A stretch of 64,000 nucleotides of DNA from Mixta theicola (GCF_002895925.1 NZ_NWUO01000013.1:1-64000), one strand, 5' to 3'; shown: positions 18,923 to 27,733, numbered from the stretch's first letter. Made by a program: numbers and translations. Notes: generated by a model not told the origin, from the sequence alone.

Positions 18923-19708
18923 ATGTTAACGCTGGACAGCAACCAACTGATGCTCTGGGTCGGCCAGTTTTTCTGGCCGCTGGTGCGTTTGCTGGCTTTG
19001 TTCAGTACTGCGCCTATTTTCAGTGAACGCGCCGTGAGTAAAAAGGTCAAAATTGGTCTGGCGGTGATGATTACCTGGATTATGGCGCCGCAGCTGCCGC
19101 CAACCACGGTAACGCTGTTTTCCGTTGGCGGTTTTTGGCTGTTGATCCAGCAGATACTGATCGGCATTGCCTTAGGCTTCACCATGCAGTTCGCTTTTGC
19201 CGCGGTGCGTATGGCGGGTGAACTTATCGGATTACAGATGGGGCTTTCTTTTGCGACCTTCTTCGATCCTGGCAGCCGACTGAATATGCCGGTGCTGGCC
19301 CGCTTCCTGGATATGCTGGCGATGCTGCTGTTTTTAACCTTCAACGGACACCTGTGGTTAATTTCGCTGCTGGCAGACAGTTTTCATACTTTACCTATTG
19401 GTGGTGATCCACTTAACGCGAATGCATTCCTGGCGCTTGCCAAAGCAGGAGGATTAATCTTCCTTAACGGTATGCGACTGGCGTTACCGCTTATCATTTT
19501 ATTACTCACGATTAACCTGGCCCTGGGTTTGTTAAACCGTGTTGCACCTCAGCTATCAGTTTTTGCCATTGGCTTTCCTGTAACCTTATCGATCGGAATT
19601 TTAACAATTAGTATACTTATGCCCCTTCTCGCCCCCTTTTGCGAGCATCTGTTTAGTGAAGTCTTTGATTTACTTTCTGACATACTTTCAGAAATGCCGC
19701 AAAACTAA
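18923..19708 (+). CDS. fliR: Flagellar export gate protein FliR
   Basis: FliR completes the FliP5Q4R1 export gate. The 261-residue product is polytopic, with [20 protein letters not shown] and the [13 protein letters not shown] loop as family signatures. It is the last gene of the operon. Its 3' third uses more AT-rich codons than the rest. No clear terminator is seen right after it. Confidence 0.95.
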   Translation: MLTLDSNQLMLWVGQFFWPLVRLLALFSTAPIFSERAVSKKVKIGLAVMITWIMAPQLPPTTVTLFSVGGFWLLIQQILIGIALGFTMQFAFAAVRMAGELIGLQMGLSFATFFDPGSRLNMPVLARFLDMLAMLLFLTFNGHLWLISLLADSFHTLPIGGDPLNANAFLALAKAGGLIFLNGMRLALPLIILLLTINLALGLLNRVAPQLSVFAIGFPVTLSIGILTISILMPLLAPFCEHLFSEVFDLLSDILSEMPQN

Positions 19709-20356
19709 TCTCCAACATCTCTTAAGTCGCCGCTTATGAATACTTAAGAAACCACTATGTTTCTGCGTACTTTTCGAACCATTTTTATCAGAATTTCACT
19801 AAGGAAAATCTGATAAATAGCGCCAAACGATGAAAATTATTCGCATAAAATCCCGCTTCGCGTATTTTAAAACGGACTTCGCAACGAGTTTTATGTCAGG
19901 TCAGCCCTGGGCAAAATACGCAAACTGATGTTTTCGAAAGAAAAAATTTTTCTGCGTTTTTTTCTTGTCTAAAAGGAATTTTTACGGCATTGTCTCGACT
20001 CCCGAGTTTGTTACACATTCGCGAAACAAATCATTTTAAGATTTGTCCTATCAGGATTATCTGAGTTGTACGCGATAGTGGAAACGTTCTCAAAAGTTGC
20101 GTCAGACGCTGGCCACGGTAATTTGTCATTGCGACAGGGGCCGTTCGCGTTCTGCTGCGCTTAAAGGCAGTCATTTATGCTGCCCTGCGCAAAATCTGCT
20201 GTAGATACAAGGAAGAAAGATGACCTCGGCAAGGCTCCGTTTCGGATTCAGCACAGCTGAGTAAAATTACAAGATTGTTAATAGAAATCTTTCCCGTACC
20301 GCAAACGCGTATTCATCGTTGATTTAACGGATAACAAATTGGTGAGGGTCGCTATC
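19709..20356. other. Long intergenic regulatory region before rcsA
   Basis: About 650 bp, AT-rich, without a convincing ORF. It holds an RcsAB box (20051-20064). A long untranslated upstream region for rcsA, silenced by H-NS, is known in E. coli and the base composition here would suit that. Confidence 0.6.
20051..20064 (+). promoter_or_regulatory. RcsAB box of rcsA
   Basis: TCAGGATTATCTGA differs at two positions from the E. coli rcsA site TAAGGATTATCCGA and is a near-palindrome. It lies about 290 bp upstream of the rcsA start, fitting positive autoregulation by RcsA-RcsB. Confidence 0.7.
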
Positions 20357-20992
20357 ATGCCAACGATTATTATGGATTCATGCAGCTACACACGTCTGGG
20401 ATTAATGGATTACATGGCTACAAAAGGGATCAAGAAGAAAAATATCTCATCCGTTAACGATATTGAGCAACTACACATTAAGTGCCAGCAGCTAAAACCT
20501 GGCGTTGTCTTTATTAACGAAGAATGCTTCATTCATGAAGCTGATTCCAGCGAACGTATTCGCAATATTATTCTACAGCATCCTGATACGTTATTTTTTA
20601 TCTTTATGGCGATTGCTAATATCCATTTTGAGGAATATCTCTACGTTCGTAAGAACCTGATTATTACGTCAAAATCGGTAAAGTCCGCCACGTTGGATAA
20701 ACTATTAAGCAGTTATTTACAGAAAAAGGTTAGCGCTAACACACGTATTTCCTCTGGCATTGATGTAAATCCTTTAACGCTCAGCCAGACCGAATCAAAT
20801 ATGCTTAAAATGTGGATGTCCGGGCACGATACCATTCAGATCTCTGACAAGATGCAAATTAAAGCCAAGACGGTTTCATCTCACAAAGGCAATATTAAGC
20901 GTAAAATTAAGACCCATAATAAACAGGTCATTTATCATGTGGTGCGCCTGACGGACAACGTAACGTCCGGTATCTATGTGAATGTAAGATAA
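20357..20992 (+). CDS. rcsA: RcsA, capsule-synthesis transcription activator
   Basis: RcsA is the unstable partner of RcsB that activates colanic-acid or amylovoran-type exopolysaccharide genes and represses flhDC; it is a Lon substrate. The 211-residue product has a degenerate receiver-like half ([20 protein letters not shown], then [16 protein letters not shown]) and a LuxR-type HTH nearly identical to E. coli ([20 protein letters not shown]). The ATG at 20357 is chosen for homology; one six codons earlier has no support. Location next to fliR matches E. coli. Confidence 0.96.
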   Translation: MPTIIMDSCSYTRLGLMDYMATKGIKKKNISSVNDIEQLHIKCQQLKPGVVFINEECFIHEADSSERIRNIILQHPDTLFFIFMAIANIHFEEYLYVRKNLIITSKSVKSATLDKLLSSYLQKKVSANTRISSGIDVNPLTLSQTESNMLKMWMSGHDTIQISDKMQIKAKTVSSHKGNIKRKIKTHNKQVIYHVVRLTDNVTSGIYVNVR

Positions 20993-20993
20993 A

Positions 20994-21023
20994 CATGATG
21001 GCCGGCTTTTGCCGGCCATCATG
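20994..21023 (+). terminator. Perfect hairpin after rcsA
   Basis: CATGATGGCCGGC-TTTT-GCCGGCCATCATG: 13-bp perfect arms around a T4 loop, two bases after the rcsA stop. The following bases are only weakly T-rich, so it may terminate in both directions or protect the 3' end. Confidence 0.65.
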
Positions 21024-21060
21024 CTTTCGCGTTTTGCGACGCGCCTCTCATTTATCCCGC

Positions 21061-21087
21061 TAAGCCTTTTGCCGGGGTTGCCGATGC
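21061..21087 (+). promoter_or_regulatory. Sigma-28 promoter of chemoreceptor gene
   Basis: TAAG, 15 bases, GCCGATGC, close to the FliA consensus, ending 49 bp before the start codon. It places the chemoreceptor in the late flagellar regulon. Confidence 0.7.
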
Positions 21088-21136
21088 TTATGACAGATTT
21101 AACATCGCCAACCTTACCTACAGAGAGCAAAAGGAT

Positions 21137-22837
21137 ATGAAGACCACTTCCCCTGATGAAGACCAAAAACGGATCAGCTTTTGGCAACATCTGCGTTTGG
21201 TTCCCCTGTTTACCACAATTTTTACCGGTATTCTGGTGCTGTTTGCCCTGTGTATTGGGCTTTCCGGCTGGTTTTTATTGCAAAGCAACCGTTCGCTGGA
21301 CGAGGCGACGCAGGAAATCCAGATTCGTATGAATTTATCCAACAGTGCTAACAATCTGCGCACCGCCAGGCTGTTGGTTATTCACGCCGGCGCTGCGGCG
21401 CGCATCGGCGAAATGGATGAGTTCCGCTCTATTCTGAGCACGGTAGAGCAGCGTCTCGGTCAGGCACAGCAATTCTTTGATTCCTATACTCATCGTCCCC
21501 ATAAAAGCGCAGCCGACAGCGCGCTTGATGCGCCGCTAAAAGAGCGCTTTGACGCCTATCTTAATCAGGGAGTGCTACCAATGGTGAAATCGGCCAGGCA
21601 AGGCAGCTTTGAAGGCGTGATTGCTCAGGAAACCGACGTAACCCGTAAGCTTGACGATCAATATAACGAGGTGCTGCTAAAAGCGATTAAGATCCGCACC
21701 GCGCGCGCCGAAGCGATTAATCACGAGGCCAAAGCGCAGTCGCATCTCGGCTTTATAATTATGGGCGTGGCGTTCGCCGTGGCGCTGGTGCTGACGCTGA
21801 TGACCTTTATCTTTTTGCGCCGCATAGTGATTAATCCGCTGCATCAGGCGGGTGAACGCATCGCGCGTATCGCCGCAGGCGATCTCACCGCCCCGCTCCG
21901 CAGCTGGGGCCGCAGCGAAATCGGCATGCTGGGCGCTAATTTACAGGCGATGCAGCAGGCGCTGGTGCAAACCGTCGGCGTAGTGCGTGAAGGAGCCGTG
22001 GCTATTTATCAGGGTTCCGGTGAAATCTCTGCCGGCAATACCGATCTTTCCTCACGTACCGAACAGCAGGCCTCAGCGCTTGAGCAGACGGCAGCCAGCA
22101 TGGAGCAGCTGACGGCCACGGTGAAACAGAACGCCGATAACGCCCATCATGCCAGCCAGCTGGCCGCCGATGCTTCCGGCAAAGCGCGCGAAGGCGGCGA
22201 TATTGTTAGCGGCGTGATTAATACCATGAACAATATCTCCGGCAGCTCGAAGAAAATTGCTGAGATCACCACCATGATCAACAGTATCGCCTTCCAGACT
22301 AATATCCTGGCGCTGAACGCGGCGGTTGAGGCGGCGCGTGCCGGTGAACAGGGTCGTGGATTTGCGGTAGTTGCCAGCGAAGTACGTAATCTGGCGCAGC
22401 GCAGCGCCCAGGCAGCAAAAGAGATTGACGGCCTGATCGCCGAATCGGTGCAGCTGATTGGTCAGGGTTCTGTGCAGGTCAGCCATGCCGGATCCACCAT
22501 GAGCGATATTGTCGAGGCGGTGCGGCGCGTTACCGATATTATGGCGGAAATTGCCGCCGCGTCCGATGAGCAAAGCCGTGGTATCCAGCAGGTCAGCCAG
22601 GCGGTAACCGAGATGGATAATGTTACCCAGCAAAACGCCGCGCTGGTAGAAGAAGCCTCATCGGCGGCCGTCTCGCTGGAAGAACAGGCCGCACGCCTGA
22701 CGAAAGCCGTGGCCGCCTTCCGCCTGTCGCAGCAGGAAACCAGCGCTCCGGTTAAGGTGACGCCGGTTGCGCCGGCGGCAGTAAAACTGCGCCCGGCGCT
22801 GGCGCAGGCCGCCGACGATAACTGGGAAAAGTTTTAA
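21137..22837 (+). CDS. Methyl-accepting chemotaxis protein (Tsr/Tar type)
   Basis: A 566-residue transmembrane chemoreceptor. TM1 spans about residues 25-47, a four-helix-bundle ligand domain is periplasmic, TM2 is about 206-228 ([20 protein letters not shown]), then HAMP and a full signalling hairpin with the tip [20 protein letters not shown] and [20 protein letters not shown]. It ends NWEKF, the CheR/CheB-tethering pentapeptide, so it is a high-abundance type receptor. The ligand cannot be inferred. In E. coli there is no receptor between rcsA and dsrB, so this is a lineage insertion. Confidence 0.93.
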   Translation: MKTTSPDEDQKRISFWQHLRLVPLFTTIFTGILVLFALCIGLSGWFLLQSNRSLDEATQEIQIRMNLSNSANNLRTARLLVIHAGAAARIGEMDEFRSILSTVEQRLGQAQQFFDSYTHRPHKSAADSALDAPLKERFDAYLNQGVLPMVKSARQGSFEGVIAQETDVTRKLDDQYNEVLLKAIKIRTARAEAINHEAKAQSHLGFIIMGVAFAVALVLTLMTFIFLRRIVINPLHQAGERIARIAAGDLTAPLRSWGRSEIGMLGANLQAMQQALVQTVGVVREGAVAIYQGSGEISAGNTDLSSRTEQQASALEQTAASMEQLTATVKQNADNAHHASQLAADASGKAREGGDIVSGVINTMNNISGSSKKIAEITTMINSIAFQTNILALNAAVEAARAGEQGRGFAVVASEVRNLAQRSAQAAKEIDGLIAESVQLIGQGSVQVSHAGSTMSDIVEAVRRVTDIMAEIAAASDEQSRGIQQVSQAVTEMDNVTQQNAALVEEASSAAVSLEEQAARLTKAVAAFRLSQQETSAPVKVTPVAPAAVKLRPALAQAADDNWEKF

Positions 22838-22876
22838 TCATACCGGCCTTGCCGTTAACTGACTGGCCGCAGAACG

Positions 22877-22908
22877 TAAAAACCCATCTCCAGAGAGGTG
22901 GGTTTTTA
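22877..22908. terminator. Bidirectional terminator
   Basis: TAAAAACCCATCTC, short loop, GAGGTGGGTTTTTA; A and T runs on both sides let it serve the chemoreceptor gene and convergent dsrB. Confidence 0.85.
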
Positions 22909-22909
22909 T

Positions 22910-23107
22910 TTATTCGCTCTCCGTCTGCGGCTCGACGAACACGCCTTCGTCATGGTCGGTCTCATTAAAAAACCAGATACCCAGCGGATAATCTTCCAGC
23001 GCCACCAGATACATTGTGCCTTCATTAAAATCCTCTGCCGCCAGAATAGTGCCTGGCCGACGCGGGCCGCCATCGGTTTTTACCGTGACGCGATCGTTTA
23101 CCTTCAT
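22910..23107 (-). CDS. dsrB: DsrB protein
   Basis: A 65-residue protein of unknown function named for its position next to the dsrA RNA gene. It starts [20 protein letters not shown] and contains [18 protein letters not shown], nearly the same as E. coli DsrB. The second of two in-frame ATGs is used: it fits the family and stands at correct spacing from AGAGAG. The predicted fold is a small beta barrel. Confidence 0.9.
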   Translation of the reverse strand: MKVNDRVTVKTDGGPRRPGTILAAEDFNEGTMYLVALEDYPLGIWFFNETDHDEGVFVEPQTESE

Positions 23108-23161
23108 CTTCATGCTCTCTTGCCTGGACCTTTACGTTAAAAGCGGAGCATAAACGGCAAA

Positions 23162-23320
23162 TTAGCGACGCGCAATAATCCAGACCGCATGAATAATACC
23201 GGGAATATAACCCAGCAGCGTCAGCAGAATATTTAGCCAGAACGCGCCGCCAAAACCTACCTGTAAGAAGACTCCCAGCGGCGGTAATATAATGGCAATA
23301 ATAATGCGTAATAAATCCAT
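23162..23320 (-). CDS. Pmp3/YqaE-family membrane proteolipid
   Basis: A 52-residue two-helix membrane protein starting MDLLRIIIAIILPPLGVFLQ and ending GIIHAVWIIARR. The ILPPLGVFLQ-G signature and the second helix LLTLLGYIPGIIHAVWII define the Pmp3/YqaE stress-inducible family, which in yeast and plants affects membrane potential under salt stress. AGGAG precedes the ATG. It is too short to judge which paralogue it is. Confidence 0.85.
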   Translation of the reverse strand: MDLLRIIIAIILPPLGVFLQVGFGGAFWLNILLTLLGYIPGIIHAVWIIARR

Positions 23321-23479
23321 AATTTCTCCTGTTTTCTTCGCTTTTCCTGCGGTTAAGTGTAGCAGGCCTGTTATTTGTTGCCTGTAAGGCTAAGTAAACG
23401 CGAAGCCAGGGAACTTATTCCCGGCAGGATTTTCATTTTCTTAACGTTTCACTACGAGACTTCTGACAGTAGATTTATC

Positions 23480-23564
23480 TACACTGTTTTTACTGCGTCA
23501 CCCCATAGGCGCAGCCAACCTAAAAGTAACAAGGATTTTGCCCGCGCAGCGCGGGCTTTTTTTT
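23480..23564 (+). ncRNA. Candidate small regulatory RNA
   Basis: A -10-like hexamer TACACT (23480-23485) is followed at the expected distance by a compact unit: hairpin CTGCG...CGCAG (23493-23514), an A/C-rich single-stranded stretch (CCAACCTAAAAGTAACAAGG) and a strong terminator GCCCGCGCAGCGCGGGC followed by eight T bases. This is the usual layout of an Hfq-dependent sRNA about 73 bases long. No ORF fits. The upstream CTACACT suggests sigma-70 or sigma-S use. I do not recognise it as a known sRNA. It lies upstream of yodD, in a cluster that already carries DsrA. Confidence 0.5.
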
Positions 23565-23661
23565 AAGTTATTTCCTGGTTATTCCAGCCTGCGAGCTTAA
23601 TCCCCATTCCTTTCCGCCCTTCGCCTATACTTAGCTGGTCGCCCGATTGTCGGAGACCATC

Positions 23662-23880
23662 ATGAACAATTACGATCACCGTAGCGCCGGAACAGCGAAC
23701 AATGCCGCTTCCGCTTTATTCAGAAGCGATGCCCGGCTTTGCGATAAGATGGATGACGACAGCGAATGGGAACTGGCGCAACAGCAAAACGCGCCTGAGG
23801 GTAGCGGCTTTGGTCCGCAAGTGGTGCAATCGTTTGAATTTGATATTCATGACTGCTCGGTTAGCGAAGTTAATCGTTAA
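23662..23880 (+). CDS. yodD: YodD-like stress protein
   Basis: A 72-residue protein whose end FEFDIHDCSVSEVNR matches the C-terminus of E. coli YodD (FELDIHDFSVSEVNR); the N-terminal half has diverged. YodD has been linked with peroxide and acid resistance in E. coli, but its mechanism is unknown. The ATG at 23662 follows GGAGA with good spacing. Gene order dsrB-yodD-dsrA-yedP is the same as in E. coli, which strengthens the call. Confidence 0.8.
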   Translation: MNNYDHRSAGTANNAASALFRSDARLCDKMDDDSEWELAQQQNAPEGSGFGPQVVQSFEFDIHDCSVSEVNR

Positions 23881-23885
23881 ACGGC

Positions 23886-23961
23886 AAAAAAAATCCCGGC
23901 CTCGAAAGGCCGGGATGACAGAATCGTCAATGAAATTCGTTACACCAGGAAATTCCTTAAC
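23886..23961 (-). ncRNA. dsrA: DsrA small RNA (shortened)
   Basis: On the minus strand, TTTCCTGGTGTAACGAATTT matches the rpoS-pairing region of E. coli DsrA exactly, and TCATCCCGGCC...GGCCGGGAT with a run of T bases matches its terminator. A promoter fits: TTGTCT (23990-23995), 16 bases, TAATCT (23968-23973), giving a start near 23961. DsrA, with Hfq, activates rpoS translation at low temperature and represses hns. The transcript would be about 76 bases against 87 in E. coli; the part corresponding to the E. coli second stem-loop, which includes hns pairing, is reduced. Synteny (between yodD and yedP) agrees. Confidence 0.85.
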
Positions 23962-24249
23962 GCCTACAGATTACGTTAATTTTACCCTAAGACAAATCTT
24001 ATTTAAGCATAAAGAGGCGCGCGTTTTATTCAATGCCCGCAGGTTATCACTTAAATATCGCCAGCTTATCTCCTTTTTTTTCCCATTGACGTCCAGTTTA
24101 ATCTGCCAGCAATGCCTTATTTTACAGAATAATCTGAGAGAAGAGTTAACCCGCCTTTCACGCTAATCCCCCTCATAATTAACATCTGTCGTTATACTTA
24201 GGCATCAGCATTTATCGGAGCGGGCCTCCGTTATTATAAGGATCTGAGC

Positions 24250-25056
24250 ATGCCGCATCTGCACGACCCGTTAATGATAGTAACCGACCTCGATGGTTCT
24301 CTGTTAGATCATCATACCTACAGCTGGCAGCCAGCAGAACGCTGGCTAACGCAGCTACGACAGCAGGATATTCCGCTGGTGTTTTGCACCAGTAAAACCT
24401 CCGCAGAGGTCATTCCGCTGCAGCAGCAGCTGGGTTTTCCCGGCACGCCTTTTATTGCGGAAAATGGCGCGCTGGTGCAGATCGATAATGCGCATGGCGA
24501 AATGGTGCGCCATCACGCCGGTAAAAACTATGCTGAAATTTGTGATTGCCTGCGCCGTCTGCAACAGCAATATCAGTTTCGTTTCACCGGCTTTGCTGAT
24601 TTTACTGAAAAAGAGCTGACAAATATTACCGGCTTACCGCCGGCGAGCGTCGCGCTGGCGCGGATGCGCGAAGCGTCGGAAGCACTGGTCTGGAACGATA
24701 CCGATGAACAGTTTGCGCTTTTCCGCCAGCAGCTGGAGCAGGAATCGCTGATGCTGGTGCAGGGCGGGCGTTTCTGGCATGTCATGCCGAAAGGCAGCGG
24801 CAAAGGCGAAGCGCTGCGTTGGCTGCTGCAAAATATGACCACGGCGGGAGGTAAACGCTTTATTACCATCGGACTCGGCGACGGCCCTAACGACGCGCCA
24901 ATGCTGGACTGCGTTGATTATGCTGTCGTGATCAAGGGCTACAGCAAGTTTCCGCTTGAGCTGACGCGCCAGGATGAGCGTCACGTCTATCAAACGATGG
25001 AATATGGCCCAACTGGCTGGAGCGAAGGCCTTGATTATTTTATCTCGCAGGAATAA
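24250..25056 (+). CDS. gpgP: Glucosyl/mannosyl-3-phosphoglycerate phosphatase (YedP family)
   Basis: A 268-residue HAD-superfamily phosphatase. It has motif I VTDLDGSLLD, motif II around VFCTSKTS, a cap with NGALVQID, and motif III/IV GLGDGPNDAPMLD. It matches E. coli YedP (annotated mannosyl-3-phosphoglycerate phosphatase). Next to a glucosyl-3-phosphoglycerate synthase 44 bp downstream, the likely substrate is glucosyl-3-phosphoglycerate, giving the compatible solute glucosylglycerate in the cytoplasm. Dickeya makes this solute with a similar pair. Confidence 0.9.
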   Translation: MPHLHDPLMIVTDLDGSLLDHHTYSWQPAERWLTQLRQQDIPLVFCTSKTSAEVIPLQQQLGFPGTPFIAENGALVQIDNAHGEMVRHHAGKNYAEICDCLRRLQQQYQFRFTGFADFTEKELTNITGLPPASVALARMREASEALVWNDTDEQFALFRQQLEQESLMLVQGGRFWHVMPKGSGKGEALRWLLQNMTTAGGKRFITIGLGDGPNDAPMLDCVDYAVVIKGYSKFPLELTRQDERHVYQTMEYGPTGWSEGLDYFISQE

Positions 25057-25100
25057 CCCAATCGCGGCACTGTCGCCTGATTGCTTTATGGGGAGCAGAT

Positions 25101-26321
25101 ATGAGTGATTTTTTCCAGAACGGCGTTATTACGAATTTTCATAATCTGACCGGTCGCACCACCGAGTCGCTGGAAAAAGAGATGGTGCAGTTTGCGCGTA
25201 AACGCAAAATGGGCTTAATTCTGCCCTCACTGTTTTCTGAACTGGAAGGACCGGCCCTTAATCATATCGTCGATGAACTGGCGAAAGTGCCCTATCTGGA
25301 AGAGATTGTGATCGGCCTCGATCGCGCCGATCGCGATCAGTTTCTGTTTGCCCGCGACTTTTTCTCCCGTCTGCCCCAGCGCCATCGGATTTTATGGAAC
25401 GACGGCCCGCGTCTGAAAGCGCTGGACGCCGAACTGGACAAAGAGGGGTTATCTCCCAGCGAGCCGGGTAAAGGACGTAACGTCTGGTTCTGTACCGGCT
25501 ATACGCTGGCCTCCGATCGCACCAGCTGCGTGGCGCTGCACGATTGTGATATCGTCACCTATGAACGCGGGATGCTGGCGCGCCTGCTCTATCCGCTGGC
25601 CAATCCGACGTTTCAGTATGAGTTCTGTAAAGGTTTTTATGCGCGCGTGGCCAACAATAAGCTGAACGGGCGCGTGGGCCGTCTGCTGGTGGGGCCGCTG
25701 CTGCGCTCGTTGCAGCAGGTCTACGGACATTCTGACTATCTGGAGTATCTCAGCAGCTTCCGCTACCCGCTATCCGGCGAATTCGCCATGCGCACCCACG
25801 TGCTGAACAATATTAAAATTCCCGGCGACTGGGGGCTGGAGATTGGGGTGCTGTCAGAGATCTATCGCAACTACACCACCCGCCAGAGCTGCCAGGCGGA
25901 AATCGCTCATAATTATGATCACAAGCATCAGCCGCTCTCGGAAGAGGATGGAACCGGCGGCCTGCGCCGTATGAGTAACGACATCGTGCAATCGCTGCTG
26001 CGTAAGCTGGCGACGATGGGCGTGAGCCTGACCAGCGACTCTTTCCGGGTACTGAAAGCAACCTACTACCGTAACGCGCTCGATATGATGGAAATTTATA
26101 GCCATGAAGCGAGCATGAACGCACTGCATTTCGATCAGCACAGCGAAGAAGCCGCGGTTGAGATGTTTACTCAGGCCATCCTTGAGGCTGGCCAGGCCTT
26201 TACCGAACGCCCTAACGATAAACCGTTTATTCCCAGCTGGAGTCGCGTGCAGTCCGCCTTCCCTGATATTTTGCAGCGGATTTATCAGGCGGTAGAAGAG
26301 GATAACGAAGGTCACGTTTAA
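25101..26321 (+). CDS. gpgS: Glucosyl-3-phosphoglycerate synthase
   Basis: A 406-residue GT-A glycosyltransferase of the GT81 type that joins glucose from a nucleotide sugar to 3-phosphoglycerate. The DxD-like motif lies in VALHDCDIVTYERG, with the acceptor loop around RYPLSGEFAMR and GDWGLEIGVLSEIY; the metal-binding His in NYDHKHQPL is present. It forms an operon with gpgP upstream. Role: osmotic or nitrogen-stress solute. E. coli K-12 keeps yedP but lacks this synthase. Confidence 0.9.
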   Translation: MSDFFQNGVITNFHNLTGRTTESLEKEMVQFARKRKMGLILPSLFSELEGPALNHIVDELAKVPYLEEIVIGLDRADRDQFLFARDFFSRLPQRHRILWNDGPRLKALDAELDKEGLSPSEPGKGRNVWFCTGYTLASDRTSCVALHDCDIVTYERGMLARLLYPLANPTFQYEFCKGFYARVANNKLNGRVGRLLVGPLLRSLQQVYGHSDYLEYLSSFRYPLSGEFAMRTHVLNNIKIPGDWGLEIGVLSEIYRNYTTRQSCQAEIAHNYDHKHQPLSEEDGTGGLRRMSNDIVQSLLRKLATMGVSLTSDSFRVLKATYYRNALDMMEIYSHEASMNALHFDQHSEEAAVEMFTQAILEAGQAFTERPNDKPFIPSWSRVQSAFPDILQRIYQAVEEDNEGHV

Positions 26322-26395
26322 CCCCGACGGCAGGTGCGGCAGCGCCCGCCCTGCTTCGCCAGATAACGCCTGCGGTCAACAGCGATAGCGGGCGT

Positions 26396-26665
26396 TTACT
26401 CTTTGGGAGGTTCTGACGGCGGCCTGGTTTCCAGCTGCCGTAATTTTTTCCACGCCTGACTAACGCCCCGCTGCGCCAGCTGGCTGGCATAGCGTTCAAA
26501 AATCTCGGTCCGCCGACGCTGCTCGTTACGGTTATCACGCCAGATCATTATCCCGCGCAGCATAGTAAAGACAATGCCAAGCAGATAGCCCCACTCCTGT
26601 AACGTCAGTTCGCTGATACAGCCTTTCACTACGCCCAACAACAACAGAATGCCGTTCATTATCAT
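26396..26665 (-). CDS. Small holin-like membrane protein
   Basis: An 89-residue protein with two hydrophobic segments (residues 4-18 and about 27-43), then a strongly charged tail (RDNRNEQRRRTEIFERYASQ). ELTLQEWGYLLGIVFTMLRG followed by the basic tail is typical of small phage holins (class II layout), but no endolysin or spanin gene lies beside it. The ATG at 26665 is chosen because AGAGGA stands six bases upstream; one at 26671 is too close. Two copies of a putative operator precede it. It may be a prophage relic or a domesticated lysis gene. Confidence 0.55.
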   Translation of the reverse strand: MIMNGILLLLGVVKGCISELTLQEWGYLLGIVFTMLRGIMIWRDNRNEQRRRTEIFERYASQLAQRGVSQAWKKLRQLETRPPSEPPKE

Positions 26666-26706
26666 ATCCATTCCTCTTCTCCCGACGATAAAAGGATAAA
26701 GATATA

Positions 26707-26748
26707 ATGAACTAAAAGTACATTAATTACAAGAACCATTAGTACATA
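26707..26748. promoter_or_regulatory. Two putative repressor operators upstream of the holin-like gene
   Basis: ATGAACTAAAAGTACATT (26707-26724) and AAGAACCATTAGTACATA (26731-26748) are spaced 24 bases start to start. A third related copy lies at the promoter of the nearby repressor. On the minus strand they overlap a possible promoter (TTGTAA, 17 bases, CATTAT). Confidence 0.55.
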
Positions 26749-26764
26749 TTGATAACGGGATCGC

Positions 26765-27442
26765 TTAAGCCAAATTCTCCCATTTGGCTTCAACCACCAC
26801 GCCGATAATGCGGCAATCGTCGTGAATTTCCTGCATCTTATATTCGGGATTCAACGGCTTAAGGTATTTACGCCCGCCGTCTTCGATATAGCGCTTAAAG
26901 GTCGCCTCGTTAGCATTGATCAGGCGGGCAATCACCAGTTTTCCTGAAGTGGCGGGAATATCAGGGTCGACCAGAATCATCATCCCTTCCGGAATACTCA
27001 GGCCGACCGGCGAAGTCATCGAATCGCCCTTAACCTCCAGCCAAAAGCTATTTTCACTGACGTGACGCGTGGTGGCTGGCCAGCGATCGATTTCCGCACG
27101 CGACCAGGGCTCAACGGCCTCGCTCCACAGCCCGGCGCTAACCCAGCTGATCAGTGGATAGCTGTTGTAGCCAGGCGCCTGCGCGACCGCACGCACGTTG
27201 TTATCCAGCGTCGTGGTGCCCAGCTGCAGCCATTCGCGGCTGACCTCCAGATAGTCCGCCAGCGCCTGAATTTTACCGTCGCGCGGCAGCGCTTCACCGT
27301 TTAGCCATTTGCCCACGGCGCGCGGCGTTACCGCCAGCGCCCGCGCCAGCGCGACGCCGCGACCGTGCGCCTCCAGGCCTTTACGATTGCAGGCTTCAAT
27401 AAGCCTTGCGGAAAAAGCGAGACGAAGAGTTTCTTCTGACAT
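26765..27442 (-). CDS. CI/LexA-type self-cleaving phage repressor
   Basis: A 225-residue repressor. The N-terminal half has a HTH domain (VALARALAVTPRAVGKWLNG, residues 30-49). The C-terminal half is an S24 peptidase: catalytic Ser in GDSMTSPVG, catalytic Lys in SGKLVIARLIN, and an Ala-Gly pair at about 103-104 (SWVSAGLW) in the place where lambda CI is cleaved. All elements for RecA-stimulated self-cleavage are therefore present. The ATG is preceded by AGGTG. It stands beside a holin-like gene with no other prophage genes. Confidence 0.88.
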   Translation of the reverse strand: MSEETLRLAFSARLIEACNRKGLEAHGRGVALARALAVTPRAVGKWLNGEALPRDGKIQALADYLEVSREWLQLGTTTLDNNVRAVAQAPGYNSYPLISWVSAGLWSEAVEPWSRAEIDRWPATTRHVSENSFWLEVKGDSMTSPVGLSIPEGMMILVDPDIPATSGKLVIARLINANEATFKRYIEDGGRKYLKPLNPEYKMQEIHDDCRIIGVVVEAKWENLA

Positions 27443-27492
27443 GGTTCACCTGGTTCATCATTAGCGCAACATTACGCCAAAAAAGAGAAATA

Positions 27493-27510
27493 ATGAACCA
27501 AATGTACAAA
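27493..27510. promoter_or_regulatory. Putative autoregulatory operator of the repressor
   Basis: ATGAACCAAATGTACAAA, similar to the sites at 26707 and 26731. It covers the -10 of a good minus-strand promoter for the repressor (TTGACT at 27524-27529, 17 bases, TACATT at 27501-27506). Two more GGTTCA half-sites lie at 27443-27457. Confidence 0.55.
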
Positions 27511-27553
27511 AACGTATCCCGCCAGTCAAGTCCGGCGGGACAGAAGGAAGGGG

Positions 27554-27733
27554 TTAGCTGACAAGCTGGCGAGCGACATTAACCGGGAAGAGTTCATCTT
27601 CACGGAATGCTTCACGTTTTACGCCATAACCATCATACCAGCGACATTCCACCATCCCGCTGGCGATGCCGGTGACGATCATCGTTTGACCATCCTCTTT
27701 ATGCTTCACTTCATCACTGACGCTGATAAACAT
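27554..27733 (-). CDS. yodC: YodC-family protein
   Basis: A 59-residue protein containing MIVTGIASGMVECRWYDGYG and VKREAFREDEL, nearly the same as E. coli YodC (DUF2158). It has a small beta-rich fold; function unknown. GGAGG lies upstream of the ATG. In E. coli yodC sits in the same chromosomal region near yedI and dcm. Confidence 0.9.
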   Translation of the reverse strand: MFISVSDEVKHKEDGQTMIVTGIASGMVECRWYDGYGVKREAFREDELFPVNVARQLVS

